Shown in pieces: positions 1 through 6,108 of a stretch of 9,611 bases of DNA. Under the pieces are notes generated by a model that was not told the DNA's origin, did no database searches, and saw nothing but the letters and a program-made list of their open reading frames with translations. The translations under genes were made by a program, and so were the position numbers. This stretch comes from Geodermatophilaceae bacterium (GTDB lineage: Bacteria; Actinomycetota; Actinomycetes; Mycobacteriales; Geodermatophilaceae), in contig JACCQS010000201.1 of assembly GCA_013814015.1 (NCBI GenBank), forward strand, positions 1 through 9,611, read 5' to 3'. The stretch's first letter is position 1. The number at the start of each line of letters is the position of its first letter.

Positions 1-73
1 GAAGCAGCCTGGGGGACCTCGCAGCGCGGCTGAACCAGAGCCGGACTGCCGCTAAACCCCCCCCCGCATGTGG
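1..73. other. Possible 3' tail of an upstream gene, unassigned
   Basis: The first bases could be the end of a plus-strand gene entering from the left. Frame 1 stops at 31-33, frame 2 at 53-55 and frame 3 at 105-107. Frame 3 has the strongest G/C preference at third codon positions over the first 18 codons, but it would run through the candidate rpfB promoter. The fragment is too short to identify. In mycobacteria the gene before rpfB is tatD, but nothing here confirms that. A run of nine C residues lies at 57-65. Confidence 0.2.
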
Positions 74-100
74 TTGCCGACGGGAGCCATCCGTTATCGT
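74..100 (+). promoter_or_regulatory. Candidate SigA-type promoter for the rpfB operon
   Basis: A TTGCCG hexamer at 74-79 resembles a -35 element, and TATCGT at 95-100 fits the actinobacterial -10 pattern TANNNT. The 15-base spacer is shorter than the preferred 17. Transcription would start near 107, leaving an untranslated leader of about 136 bases before the rpfB start. Short motifs like these occur by chance, so this is a suggestion only. Confidence 0.35.
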
Positions 101-111
101 GTTGTGACAAC
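101..111. promoter_or_regulatory. Perfect 11-bp palindrome at the candidate rpfB start point
   Basis: GTTGT-G-ACAAC is a perfect inverted repeat placed directly after the candidate -10 element, where a bound protein would block or adjust initiation. Its reverse strand contains GTCACA, the core of the reported MtrA box, and MtrA is reported to regulate rpfB in M. tuberculosis. The match is partial, and the site could instead be a half-site for a CRP-like protein or chance. Confidence 0.3.
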
Positions 112-242
112 GCCGGGGTGGGGAAGCCCCAGGGAGTTCTGATCGAGCAATCCTGATTGCATCTGCGCAGTCACCACTAGCTGCTCAGGTCGCCGCTGGT
201 ACGTGCGGTGTTCCCCTGCTCGGAACGCTAGGACCAGAAGGT
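112..242 (+). promoter_or_regulatory. rpfB 5' leader with competing hairpins, candidate RNA switch
   Basis: No open frame of note lies here. Hairpins that can be drawn: 119-123/127-131 (TGGGG/CCCCA), 147-151/156-160 (GCAAT/ATTGC), 191-196/205-210, and 207-214/222-229 with a seven-base loop. The last two share bases 207-210, so they exclude each other. In addition CTGGT at 196-200 can pair with ACCAG at 233-237, which lies in the ribosome binding region. A switch controlling the rpfB-ksgA-ispE operon has been reported in M. tuberculosis, so the location is suggestive. No fold was computed, and GC-rich DNA gives such pairings easily. Confidence 0.3.
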
Positions 243-1457
243 TTGCCAAGAATTTTGATGCGCCGTTCAGTAAAGATCGCCTTGTTCACCCTCGTCATCG
301 CCGGACTGCTCGGCGGCTCGCTCGCCTGGGCGGGTCTGTCCAAGACCGTGACAGTCTCCGTCGACGGCGAGGAGCGTGAGGTATCCACCCTCGCTTCGAC
401 CGTCGAGGGAGTTCTCGACAGTGCCGACCTAGAGGTCGGCGGACACGATGTACTCGTTCCGGCTCTCGGTGCCGAAGTAGCCGATGGATCCAACATCGCA
501 CTGCAACGCGGTCGCCTGCTGAACTTGACTGTCGACGGTGTCACTAGCGAGGTCTACACGACCGCCCGCTCGGTGGACGAGGCCCTCGACCAGCTCGGTT
601 ACCGGCAGGCACAACTCGAGGTGTCGGCCTCCCGGAGTGAGCGTGTTCCGGTTGACGGCATGGACCTCACGATCAACACGCCGCGCGAAATCACCCTGAT
701 CATCGACGGGCAGACCCGCCAGGTGGTCACCACGGCCGCCGACGTCGCGGGCTTTTTCGACGAACAAGACCTTGCAGTAGGGGCCAACGACTGGACTTCG
801 CTGTATCGCACCCAGCCGCTGGCCGACCGGATGCGTCTGCAGGTCATCCGGGTCAGCTTCAGCGACGTCAGCGTCACCGAGCCGCTGCCCTTTCCGGTAA
901 GCGAAACCCCGGACGACACGCTGTTTGAGGGAGAGCGCGAGGTGGACACCCCAGGTGTCCTGGGACAGCGCTTCGTCAACTACCGCATCACTGCCCACGA
1001 CGGGGTCGAGGTGGTCCGCCACGCGGTCGCCATCCAGACCCTTGCCGTGCCGGTCGGCGAAGTCGCCCGGGTCGGCACCAAGCCCCGCCCGGCAACCGGT
1101 GGCGGCGGCAACACCGGTGGCGGCGGCAACAGCGGTGGTGGCGGCAACAGCGGTGGTGGCGGCAACAGCGGTGGTGGCGGCAACACCGGGGCCACCCCAC
1201 CACCTTCGGACGGCTCGCTGAACTGGGACGCCCTTGCCCAATGCGAGTCCGGCGGTAACTGGGCGATCAACACCGGCAACGGCTACTACGGCGGCCTGCA
1301 GTACGACCAGCAGACCTGGCTGGCCAACGGTGGCGGCGCCTACGCGCCACTGCCGCACCAGGCAACTCGCGAGCAGCAGATCGCGGTCGGTGAGGCCACC
1401 TACGCCGAGCGGGGCGACTCGCCGTGGCCGTCCTGCGGGTATCACCTCTACGACTAG
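243..1457 (+). CDS. rpfB: Resuscitation-promoting factor RpfB, secreted peptidoglycan hydrolase
   Basis: This is a secreted muralytic enzyme that cleaves peptidoglycan and supports growth and exit from dormancy in actinobacteria. Its 404 residues contain a basic N-terminus with a hydrophobic segment (11-31), three DUF348 repeats starting near 34, 91 and 148, a G5 domain at about 204-280, a glycine-rich linker of five six-residue repeats (285-314), and a C-terminal Rpf catalytic domain (328-404). The catalytic glutamate is E335 in AQCESGGNW, and C334 and C398 can form the family disulfide. The export segment ends AWAGLSK and has no lipobox cysteine, unlike the M. tuberculosis protein as I recall it. 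This form is therefore either cleaved by signal peptidase I or left as a membrane anchor. The TTG start is chosen because AGGA (230-233) lies nine bases upstream. An in-frame ATG at 258 would give 399 residues but has poor Shine-Dalgarno spacing. It is the first gene of the operon with rsmA and ispE. Confidence 0.96.
   Translation: MPRILMRRSVKIALFTLVIAGLLGGSLAWAGLSKTVTVSVDGEEREVSTLASTVEGVLDSADLEVGGHDVLVPALGAEVADGSNIALQRGRLLNLTVDGVTSEVYTTARSVDEALDQLGYRQAQLEVSASRSERVPVDGMDLTINTPREITLIIDGQTRQVVTTAADVAGFFDEQDLAVGANDWTSLYRTQPLADRMRLQVIRVSFSDVSVTEPLPFPVSETPDDTLFEGEREVDTPGVLGQRFVNYRITAHDGVEVVRHAVAIQTLAVPVGEVARVGTKPRPATGGGGNTGGGGNSGGGGNSGGGGNSGGGGNTGATPPPSDGSLNWDALAQCESGGNWAINTGNGYYGGLQYDQQTWLANGGGAYAPLPHQATREQQIAVGEATYAERGDSPWPSCGYHLYD
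1095..1184 (+). repeat. Five tandem 18-bp units encoding the GGGGN linker of RpfB
   Basis: Five in-frame 18-bp units encode T/S-GGGGN (residues 285-314). The first two units are identical and begin ACCGGT. The last three are identical and begin AGCGGTGGT. A degenerate start of a sixth unit follows. The repeat forms a flexible spacer between the G5 domain and the catalytic domain. Near-identity at the DNA level suggests recent expansion and copy-number variability. Confidence 0.95.
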
Positions 1458-1484
1458 GCCTGCACTGGAACTAGGTCTGCACTG
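1453..1484 (+). repeat. Imperfect 15-bp direct repeat spanning rpfB stop and rsmA start
   Basis: ACTAGGCCTGCACTG (1453-1467) and ACTAGGTCTGCACTG (1470-1484) differ at one base and lie at a 17-base period. The first copy contains the rpfB TAG stop. The second supplies the AGG (1474-1476 region) that serves as the only ribosome binding element before the rsmA GTG, and its last base is the first base of that GTG. This looks like a small local duplication that formed the junction. Confidence 0.75.
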
Positions 1485-2371
1485 TGGTGACCGGTCGTCA
1501 GGGCGGTCCGGTCCTGCGTACGGTCCCTGGCATGGGCGGGTTCCTAGGACCAGCAGCGATCCGAGAGATCGCCGCTGCCCTCGATCTGCGGCCCACGAAA
1601 GCGCTGGGTCAAAACTTTTTGCACGACCCCAATACGATCCGCAAGATCGTGCGGATCGCCGCGGTGGGCTCGGATGACGTCGTGCTCGAGGTCGGGCCCG
1701 GCCTGGGTTCACTGACTCTGGGACTGCTCGACCTGGGAGCGCATGTCATTGCTGTCGAGGTGGATGCCCGCCTCGCGCAGGCGTTGCCAGAGACGGTGGC
1801 AAGCTGGGCACCGGATGCCAAGCACCGACTGCTGGTGCTCACCGCGGATGCGCTGCAACTGACGTCCTTGCCCGAGGCGCCGACGGCCTTGGTGGCAAAC
1901 CTGCCCTACAACATCTCCGTCCCGGTGCTACTCACGTTGCTGGAGCGCTTTCCGACCGTGGAGCACGGCCTGATCCTGGTTCAAGCCGAGGTGGCCGAGC
2001 GGCTGGCCGCGCAACCGGGCAGCCCGGCCTACGGGGTGCCGTCGGTCAAGGCTGCCTGGTACGCCGAGGTGCGCCGAGCCGGACCGATCAGCCGGCAGGT
2101 GTTCTGGCCGGTGCCCAGAGTCGATTCCGGGCTGGTCTCCTTTCGCCGCCGGCCCAGCCCCGAGTCAGCCCCGCGAGAGCAGGTCTTCGCCGTCATCGAC
2201 GCAGCCTTCGCTAGCCGCCGCAAGGGGCTGCGCGCAGCCCTGTCCGGCTGGGCCGGCAGCGCAGGCGCCGCCGAGGCGATCTTGCGTGCCGCGGATATCG
2301 ATCCGCTGACCCGCGGCGAGCAACTCGGGGTCGAGGATTTCACCCGTATCGCTTCGCTGCGCACGCCGTGA
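1484..2371 (+). CDS. rsmA: 16S rRNA (adenine1518-N6/adenine1519-N6)-dimethyltransferase RsmA (KsgA)
   Basis: RsmA dimethylates two adjacent adenines in the 3'-terminal helix 45 of 16S rRNA using S-adenosylmethionine, late in 30S assembly. Its loss gives kasugamycin resistance. Family signatures are clear: LGQNFLHD (41-48), the SAM-binding motif LEVGPGLGSLT (68-78), the acidic VEVD (91-94) that contacts SAM, the catalytic NLPYN (139-143), FWPVPRVDS (207-215) and AFASRRKGLR (241-250). The 295-residue length is normal. Start choice is uncertain. GTG at 1484 (or GTG at 1487) has a weak AGG eight bases or so upstream and lies 26 bases after rpfB. ATG at 1532 (279 residues) aligns well with the start of mycobacterial homologues, as I recall them, but has no visible Shine-Dalgarno. 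The gene overlaps ispE downstream, indicating co-translation. Confidence 0.96.
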   Translation: MVTGRQGGPVLRTVPGMGGFLGPAAIREIAAALDLRPTKALGQNFLHDPNTIRKIVRIAAVGSDDVVLEVGPGLGSLTLGLLDLGAHVIAVEVDARLAQALPETVASWAPDAKHRLLVLTADALQLTSLPEAPTALVANLPYNISVPVLLTLLERFPTVEHGLILVQAEVAERLAAQPGSPAYGVPSVKAAWYAEVRRAGPISRQVFWPVPRVDSGLVSFRRRPSPESAPREQVFAVIDAAFASRRKGLRAALSGWAGSAGAAEAILRAADIDPLTRGEQLGVEDFTRIASLRTP

Positions 2372-3288
2372 TGACCTCGATCGCGGTCCGCGCGCCGGCC
2401 AAGATCAACCTCTTCCTGGCCGTGGACGCGCCGGGTGCGGACGGTTACCACAACCTCACTACGGTCTTCCTGGCTCTGAGCGTGTTCGACACGGTGACCG
2501 TCTCCAGCGTCGAGGCCGGAGCCGGGCTGAGGCTGACGGTCACTGGCACGGACACCGCTGCGGTTCCGGTCGACTCCACCAACCTGGCCTGGCGGGCGGC
2601 CGTCCTGTTGGCGCAGCGCACGGGCATCGATGCCGACGCCTCGATCACGATCGACAAACAGATTCCGGTGGCGGCGGGGCTGGCCGGTGGCAGCGCCGAC
2701 GCCGCAGCCACTCTTGTCGCGCTGGACGGTTTGTGGGGAACGGCCCTGGACCGGGACCAGCTGGGCGAATTGGCAGCCGAGCTCGGCAGCGACGTACCGT
2801 TCGCCCTGCACGGCGGTGTCGCCTTCGGCGCCGGCCGGGGTGATCGGCTCAGCTCCGTACTCACTCGCGGGCGTACCGACTGGGTACTCGGAATCGCACG
2901 TACCGGACTATCCACCCCCACCGTGTACGCCGAATTGGACCGGCTACGCGCCCAGCGGCACGTGCCGGGTGCCGCAGATCCAGCCGGCGTGCTGACCGCG
3001 CTTCGCCAGGACGACGCCGAACTGCTCGGTCGAGGTCTTGCCAACGACCTGGCAGTGGCTGCCCTCTCGTTGCGGCCGGACCTGCGCCGAGCCGTGCGCG
3101 CCGGTGCGGAGGCCGGCGCCCTCGGCCAAATGATCAGCGGCTCCGGACCGACGGTGGCCTATCTGGCCCGAGACCCCGAACATGCGATCACCGTGGCCGC
3201 CCGGCTCTCGGCCGAGGGGCTGTTCGCCGGCGTCCGAGTCGCCAGCGGTCCGGCGCCAGGACCTCGGCTACCCCGTTCCGCGCGCTGA
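2368..3288 (+). CDS. ispE: 4-diphosphocytidyl-2-C-methyl-D-erythritol kinase IspE
   Basis: IspE is a cytoplasmic GHMP-family kinase. It phosphorylates 4-diphosphocytidyl-2-C-methyl-D-erythritol with ATP in the non-mevalonate (MEP) route to isoprenoids, which supply menaquinone and the polyprenyl carriers of cell wall synthesis. The 306 residues show PAKINLFL (10-17, with the conserved lysine K12), the glycine-rich ATP loop IPVAAGLAGGSADAAA (99-114), SDVPFALHGG (141-150, catalytic aspartate D142) and the C-terminal GHMP motif ISGSGPT (256-262). GTG at 2368 overlaps the rsmA stop by four bases, and ATG at 2371 overlaps it by one. Either start implies translational coupling with rsmA, and the difference is a single residue. 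It is the last gene of the operon. Confidence 0.96.
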   Translation: MMTSIAVRAPAKINLFLAVDAPGADGYHNLTTVFLALSVFDTVTVSSVEAGAGLRLTVTGTDTAAVPVDSTNLAWRAAVLLAQRTGIDADASITIDKQIPVAAGLAGGSADAAATLVALDGLWGTALDRDQLGELAAELGSDVPFALHGGVAFGAGRGDRLSSVLTRGRTDWVLGIARTGLSTPTVYAELDRLRAQRHVPGAADPAGVLTALRQDDAELLGRGLANDLAVAALSLRPDLRRAVRAGAEAGALGQMISGSGPTVAYLARDPEHAITVAARLSAEGLFAGVRVASGPAPGPRLPRSAR

Positions 3289-3315
3289 CCTCGCACTCTG
3301 CAGCCCGATCGGATG

Positions 3316-3342
3316 CTGCCCCCAGCCACGGCGGGCGGTTTT
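3316..3342 (+). terminator. Candidate intrinsic terminator of the rpfB-rsmA-ispE operon
   Basis: CTGCCC (3316-3321) pairs with GGGCGG (3333-3338), six pairs including one G-U, and is followed at once by TTTT (3339-3342). It lies 28 bases after the ispE stop. The loop can add a small inner GC pairing. The short T run makes it a modest terminator, but position and structure agree. Confidence 0.45.
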
Positions 3343-3436
3343 CCACAGCAGACCGGTCGCCTCATCCTCGGCCGCCACTGCTCGCCTAGCCTCGGCGGAG
3401 TCGCAAGAAGCGCCGGTGACCAACGAGCGCAGTGCT

Positions 3437-3442
3437 AGGAGG
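3437..3442 (+). promoter_or_regulatory. Strong ribosome binding site fixing the DUF1023 gene start
   Basis: A perfect AGGAGG lies seven bases before ATG 3450. It rules out the in-frame GTG at 3432, which is upstream of it, and makes TTG 3447 (four bases away) unlikely. It is the best Shine-Dalgarno sequence in the window. Confidence 0.85.
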
Positions 3443-3449
3443 TCGGTTG

Positions 3450-5366
3450 ATGGCCGGGCCTGACTTCGATCCGGAGGACACCCGAGCCGAGCCGATGCGA
3501 ATCCGGGAACAGGCGCAGGGATTCGCCCGGGTCAGCGGCCAACTGACCGGTCAGCAGGACTCGCTGTCTTTCGTGCTGCGGTCGCTGGCCTCGTCCTTCT
3601 CCGAGGTGCTCCACCCACTGATCCGCGATCAAATCGGTTCCCAGTTCTACACGTTGCAGGAGGTCGTCGGGGCGATGCTCTACGCCGAGCAGGTCACGCT
3701 CGGCTGGGCCGAGGACGTAGTCGTGTTCAAGCGGCAGCGCGAGGCACTCGTGCAGCGCTGGGAAACCGCGCGCGCCAACGGATTCTGGATCACTCGCGTT
3801 CCCGGTTACGACAACGTCGAGCCGGAGATGCGCGACACCTTGTACGACGACGCCAGGTGGCGGGTCTGGGCGGAGCTGAGCGCGGAAGCCGAGGTGGCCT
3901 ACGCCGCGCTCAGTGTCGCCGCCGAGGACCGCGGCCGGCAGTTCGGCGAGGGACCGACCGTGTCAAGCGTGCTGGCGGTGATGGCTTCCGGCGGCGCGGG
4001 AGACCCGCGACTGCCGATTCTCTACCCGTACCTCCCGGTCACCGGGCCGCGCTATGGACTGCCCCGGGAGTACTGGGGGAGAACTCCCGAGCAGGTCGTG
4101 CGAGCGGCGCAGGACGATCCCGAGCTCGCCGCATTGCTGGTTGCTCGTCGACCGGAACTCGACTCAGCGGACCCCTTCGAGGCCGGGCTGGCCTTGGCCG
4201 CCATGATGTTGCGAGGGGACCAGTCCGGCGCCGCCTATGGAGCAGCCAGTGCGCAACGGGTGGCTGGGGTGGCCCATATCTTAGCTGGCATCCCGGCCGA
4301 GGAGCTGGCGATGCTGGCCGCGTTGTTCCCCACGGTCGTGGGCAATCTGAACGGGATGCCCTTCGAGCACCGGATCTCGGCCAACCGGGTCCGGGTCGCC
4401 GATGCACTTCACCAGGCCAGAGCGCAGCGTCCCCAGGCTGCCGCGGAGGTGGCCGAGGCTGCTGAGCGGGTCCCCGAAGTCCCGGGGTACGACGGCGGCT
4501 ACCAGAACCAAGCCGATGCCGCTCAACAGCGGTTGGACGATCTCGATGCGAGGATCGAGCAGTACGAGCTGCTGCTCAACGAGCCCACCATCGACTACGG
4601 CAAACCCGAGGGTCCGCCGTATCCCGACTATCGGGGTCGAAAGGTCCTGTACTTCGATCCGACTGGCGACGGATCGTGGGCGGAGTTGGTCGGCACCATC
4701 GATACCGGGACCGATGCCGTCGGAGTGCTGGTTTCAGGAGTGGGCACGGACGCTGCGGATATGTGGAACAAGTCCAACGAGGCCACGACCTTCGTCGAGC
4801 AGGCGGCCCGCGAAGGCGAGCAACTCGCGATGATCGTCTGGGCTGGCGGCGATTTCCCCGACGGCGTCTTTCACGCAGTCACCGACGACTATGCCGAGGA
4901 ACTGGTCGAACCGTTGGTCGACTTCAGTCATGCGATTCAGCAGGAGATCGACGATCAAGAGTCCGGCGTGGAGGTCCCGGTCACGGTGATCGGGCACTCC
5001 TACGGTGGCCTGGCCGTGGCCCTGTCCGGGAGGTCAGGGCTGTCCGCTGACAACCTGCTGTTTGTCAACTCGCCGGGAATCGGCGGTGGTGTCGGCCCGA
5101 TGGGTAGAGAACTTCCAGCTGGGTTGGCCGAGTATCAGGCCTTCGCCATGAGCGCCCCTTGGGACCCAGTCCCCTATGGCGGTTCGATTCTTCACGGACT
5201 TCCGGCGACAGCCATCGATTCGGTGGTCGTGCTGGACACCGGGAACTACGCCGACGGCAGGGAGATCAACGGCCTTTCGGGGCACAGCGGCGTGTTCGGG
5301 GTGGGGTCTACGGCATGGGAGAACATGTTGGCCGTGCTGATCGGGAGGCCGGTCCTGGTGGATTGA
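3450..5366 (+). CDS. DUF1023-type alpha/beta hydrolase of unknown substrate
   Basis: The 638-residue protein has a DUF1023 (PF06259-like) alpha/beta hydrolase domain in its C-terminal half. Visible family features are FPTVVGNLNGMPFEHRISAN (about 293-312), the first strand VLVSGVGTD (426-434), IVWAGGDFP, the nucleophile elbow GHSYGG with S517, a probable acid D572 in APWDPVPYGG, and the probable catalytic histidine H612 in SGHSGVF. A likely coiled coil spans about 355-378. The first 280 or so residues are helical, with tryptophan-rich patches and no known fold that I recognise. No signal peptide or transmembrane segment is visible. DUF1023 proteins are typical of actinobacteria and often carry WXG100-like helical N-termini associated with type VII secretion, but no ESX gene is present here. 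The gene stands alone between the ispE operon and the convergent tetR, with its own strong ribosome binding site. Substrate and location are unknown: esterase or lipase activity is only an inference from the fold. Confidence 0.85.
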   Translation: MAGPDFDPEDTRAEPMRIREQAQGFARVSGQLTGQQDSLSFVLRSLASSFSEVLHPLIRDQIGSQFYTLQEVVGAMLYAEQVTLGWAEDVVVFKRQREALVQRWETARANGFWITRVPGYDNVEPEMRDTLYDDARWRVWAELSAEAEVAYAALSVAAEDRGRQFGEGPTVSSVLAVMASGGAGDPRLPILYPYLPVTGPRYGLPREYWGRTPEQVVRAAQDDPELAALLVARRPELDSADPFEAGLALAAMMLRGDQSGAAYGAASAQRVAGVAHILAGIPAEELAMLAALFPTVVGNLNGMPFEHRISANRVRVADALHQARAQRPQAAAEVAEAAERVPEVPGYDGGYQNQADAAQQRLDDLDARIEQYELLLNEPTIDYGKPEGPPYPDYRGRKVLYFDPTGDGSWAELVGTIDTGTDAVGVLVSGVGTDAADMWNKSNEATTFVEQAAREGEQLAMIVWAGGDFPDGVFHAVTDDYAEELVEPLVDFSHAIQQEIDDQESGVEVPVTVIGHSYGGLAVALSGRSGLSADNLLFVNSPGIGGGVGPMGRELPAGLAEYQAFAMSAPWDPVPYGGSILHGLPATAIDSVVVLDTGNYADGREINGLSGHSGVFGVGSTAWENMLAVLIGRPVLVD

Positions 5367-5377
5367 GGGCAGAATCC

Positions 5378-5392
5378 CGGACACCGCGTCCG
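5378..5392. terminator. Weak hairpin in the convergent gap, possible bidirectional terminator
   Basis: CGGAC (5378-5382) and GTCCG (5388-5392) form a five-pair stem with a five-base loop, within the 38-base gap between the converging hydrolase and tetR genes. There is no T run on either side. Placement is its main support. Confidence 0.3.
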
Positions 5393-5404
5393 CTGGTGGG
5401 CGGG

Positions 5405-6034
5405 TCAGGCCTTCTCGTCCGCGGACAGCCGGGGCCTGCTCTCCAGATGTGAGAGTCCGTTCCAGGCGAGGTTGACCAGATGCGCGGCGACCTCCTGTTT
5501 CTTGGGCTTGCGGACCTCCAGCCACCATTGGCCGGTGAGGGCGACCATCCCCACCAACGCTTGGCTGTAGAGGCCGGCCAGCTTTGTCTCGAAGCCACGG
5601 GAAGTGAATTGGCCCTCCAGGATGTACTCCACCTGGCTGGCGATCTCGGAGATCAACGAGGAGAAGGTGCCCGTGGTGCTGGCCACCGGTGAATCGCGGA
5701 TCAGGATCCGAAATCCGTCGGTCTCGTCCTCGATGTAGTCGAGCAGCACGAAGGCGGCCTGTTCGAGCAATTCCCGAGGGTTCTCGCCCTGCAGTGCGGA
5801 GGTGAAGTTACCGAGCAGGCGCTGTATCTCCCGGTCGACGACGACGGCGTAGAGACCCTCCTTGCCGCCGAAGTGCTCGTACACGACAGGCTTGCTGACC
5901 TTGGCCCGGGCGGCGATCTCCTCGATGGAGGTCGCTTCGAAGCCGCGCTCGGCGAACAGCGCGCGACCCACGTCGAGCAGTTGCTGGCGTCGCTGAGCCG
6001 CGGTCATCCGTACCCGCCCCGTTTGACTAGTCAC
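5405..6034 (-). CDS. TetR-family transcriptional regulator
   Basis: This is a 209-residue DNA-binding repressor-type protein. The N-terminal TetR helix-turn-helix is plain: ALFAERGFEATSIEEIAARA followed by KVSKPVVYEHFGGKEGLYAVV (about residues 25-65). A helical ligand-binding and dimerisation domain fills the rest, ending LAWNGLSHL. The GTG start at 6034 is chosen because GAGG lies ten bases upstream and the frame then begins VTSQTGRVRMT. ATG at 6007 is possible (200 residues), while longer extensions would overlap the desaturase gene. It resembles the TetR regulator beside glmU in M. tuberculosis (Rv1019), based on remembered sequence and gene order. It lies 74 bases downstream of the desaturase on the same strand and is probably co-transcribed. 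The large palindrome before the desaturase is a good candidate for its operator, which would make it autoregulated. The ligand is unknown, with a fatty acyl compound a reasonable guess. Confidence 0.92.
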   Translation of the reverse strand: MTSQTGRVRMTAAQRRQQLLDVGRALFAERGFEATSIEEIAARAKVSKPVVYEHFGGKEGLYAVVVDREIQRLLGNFTSALQGENPRELLEQAAFVLLDYIEDETDGFRILIRDSPVASTTGTFSSLISEIASQVEYILEGQFTSRGFETKLAGLYSQALVGMVALTGQWWLEVRKPKKQEVAAHLVNLAWNGLSHLESRPRLSADEKA

Positions 6035-6064
6035 AACTGCCGCGCCTCGTTCATCGCCCGGTCC

Positions 6065-6088
6065 GCTCCTCGCTCGTTCCTCGCTGCG
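6065..6088. repeat. Short GCGAGGA-type direct repeat between desaturase and tetR
   Basis: TCCTCGCT occurs at 6067-6074 and again at 6078-6085, with CTCGTTC-like variants around them (near 6046). On the minus strand this reads as AGCGAGGA units. Similar AGCGAGGA-rich strings are scattered between genes in other actinobacteria, as far as I recall. The repeat lies in the 74-base gap and would be in the transcript linking the two genes. Confidence 0.55.
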
Positions 6089-6108
6089 ATGCTCCCCGCG
6101 CGCTCGGC

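Noticed and set aside
57..65. A run of nine C residues as a phase-variable tract
   Set aside because: It lies outside any supported coding frame and upstream of the candidate -35, so nothing indicates phase variation.
112..242. A c-di-AMP (ydaO-type) riboswitch upstream of rpfB
   Set aside because: These occur before some actinobacterial cell wall hydrolase genes, but I could not match the conserved ydaO core sequences in this leader.
429..1712. A long open frame on the minus strand opposite rpfB and the rsmA start
   Set aside because: It is the complement shadow of a well-identified gene in GC-rich DNA. Its protein is rich in Arg, Gly and Ala, matches no family, and has no ribosome binding site.
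3339..3347. TTTTCCACA resembling a DnaA box
   Set aside because: It is one isolated site with a mismatch to the box. Its T run is better explained as the tail of the ispE terminator, and there is no cluster, AT-rich region or dnaA/dnaN context.
3387..3392. TAGCCT as a -10 element for the DUF1023 gene
   Set aside because: It fits TANNNT, but no -35 lies at a sensible distance, so I could not support it as a promoter.
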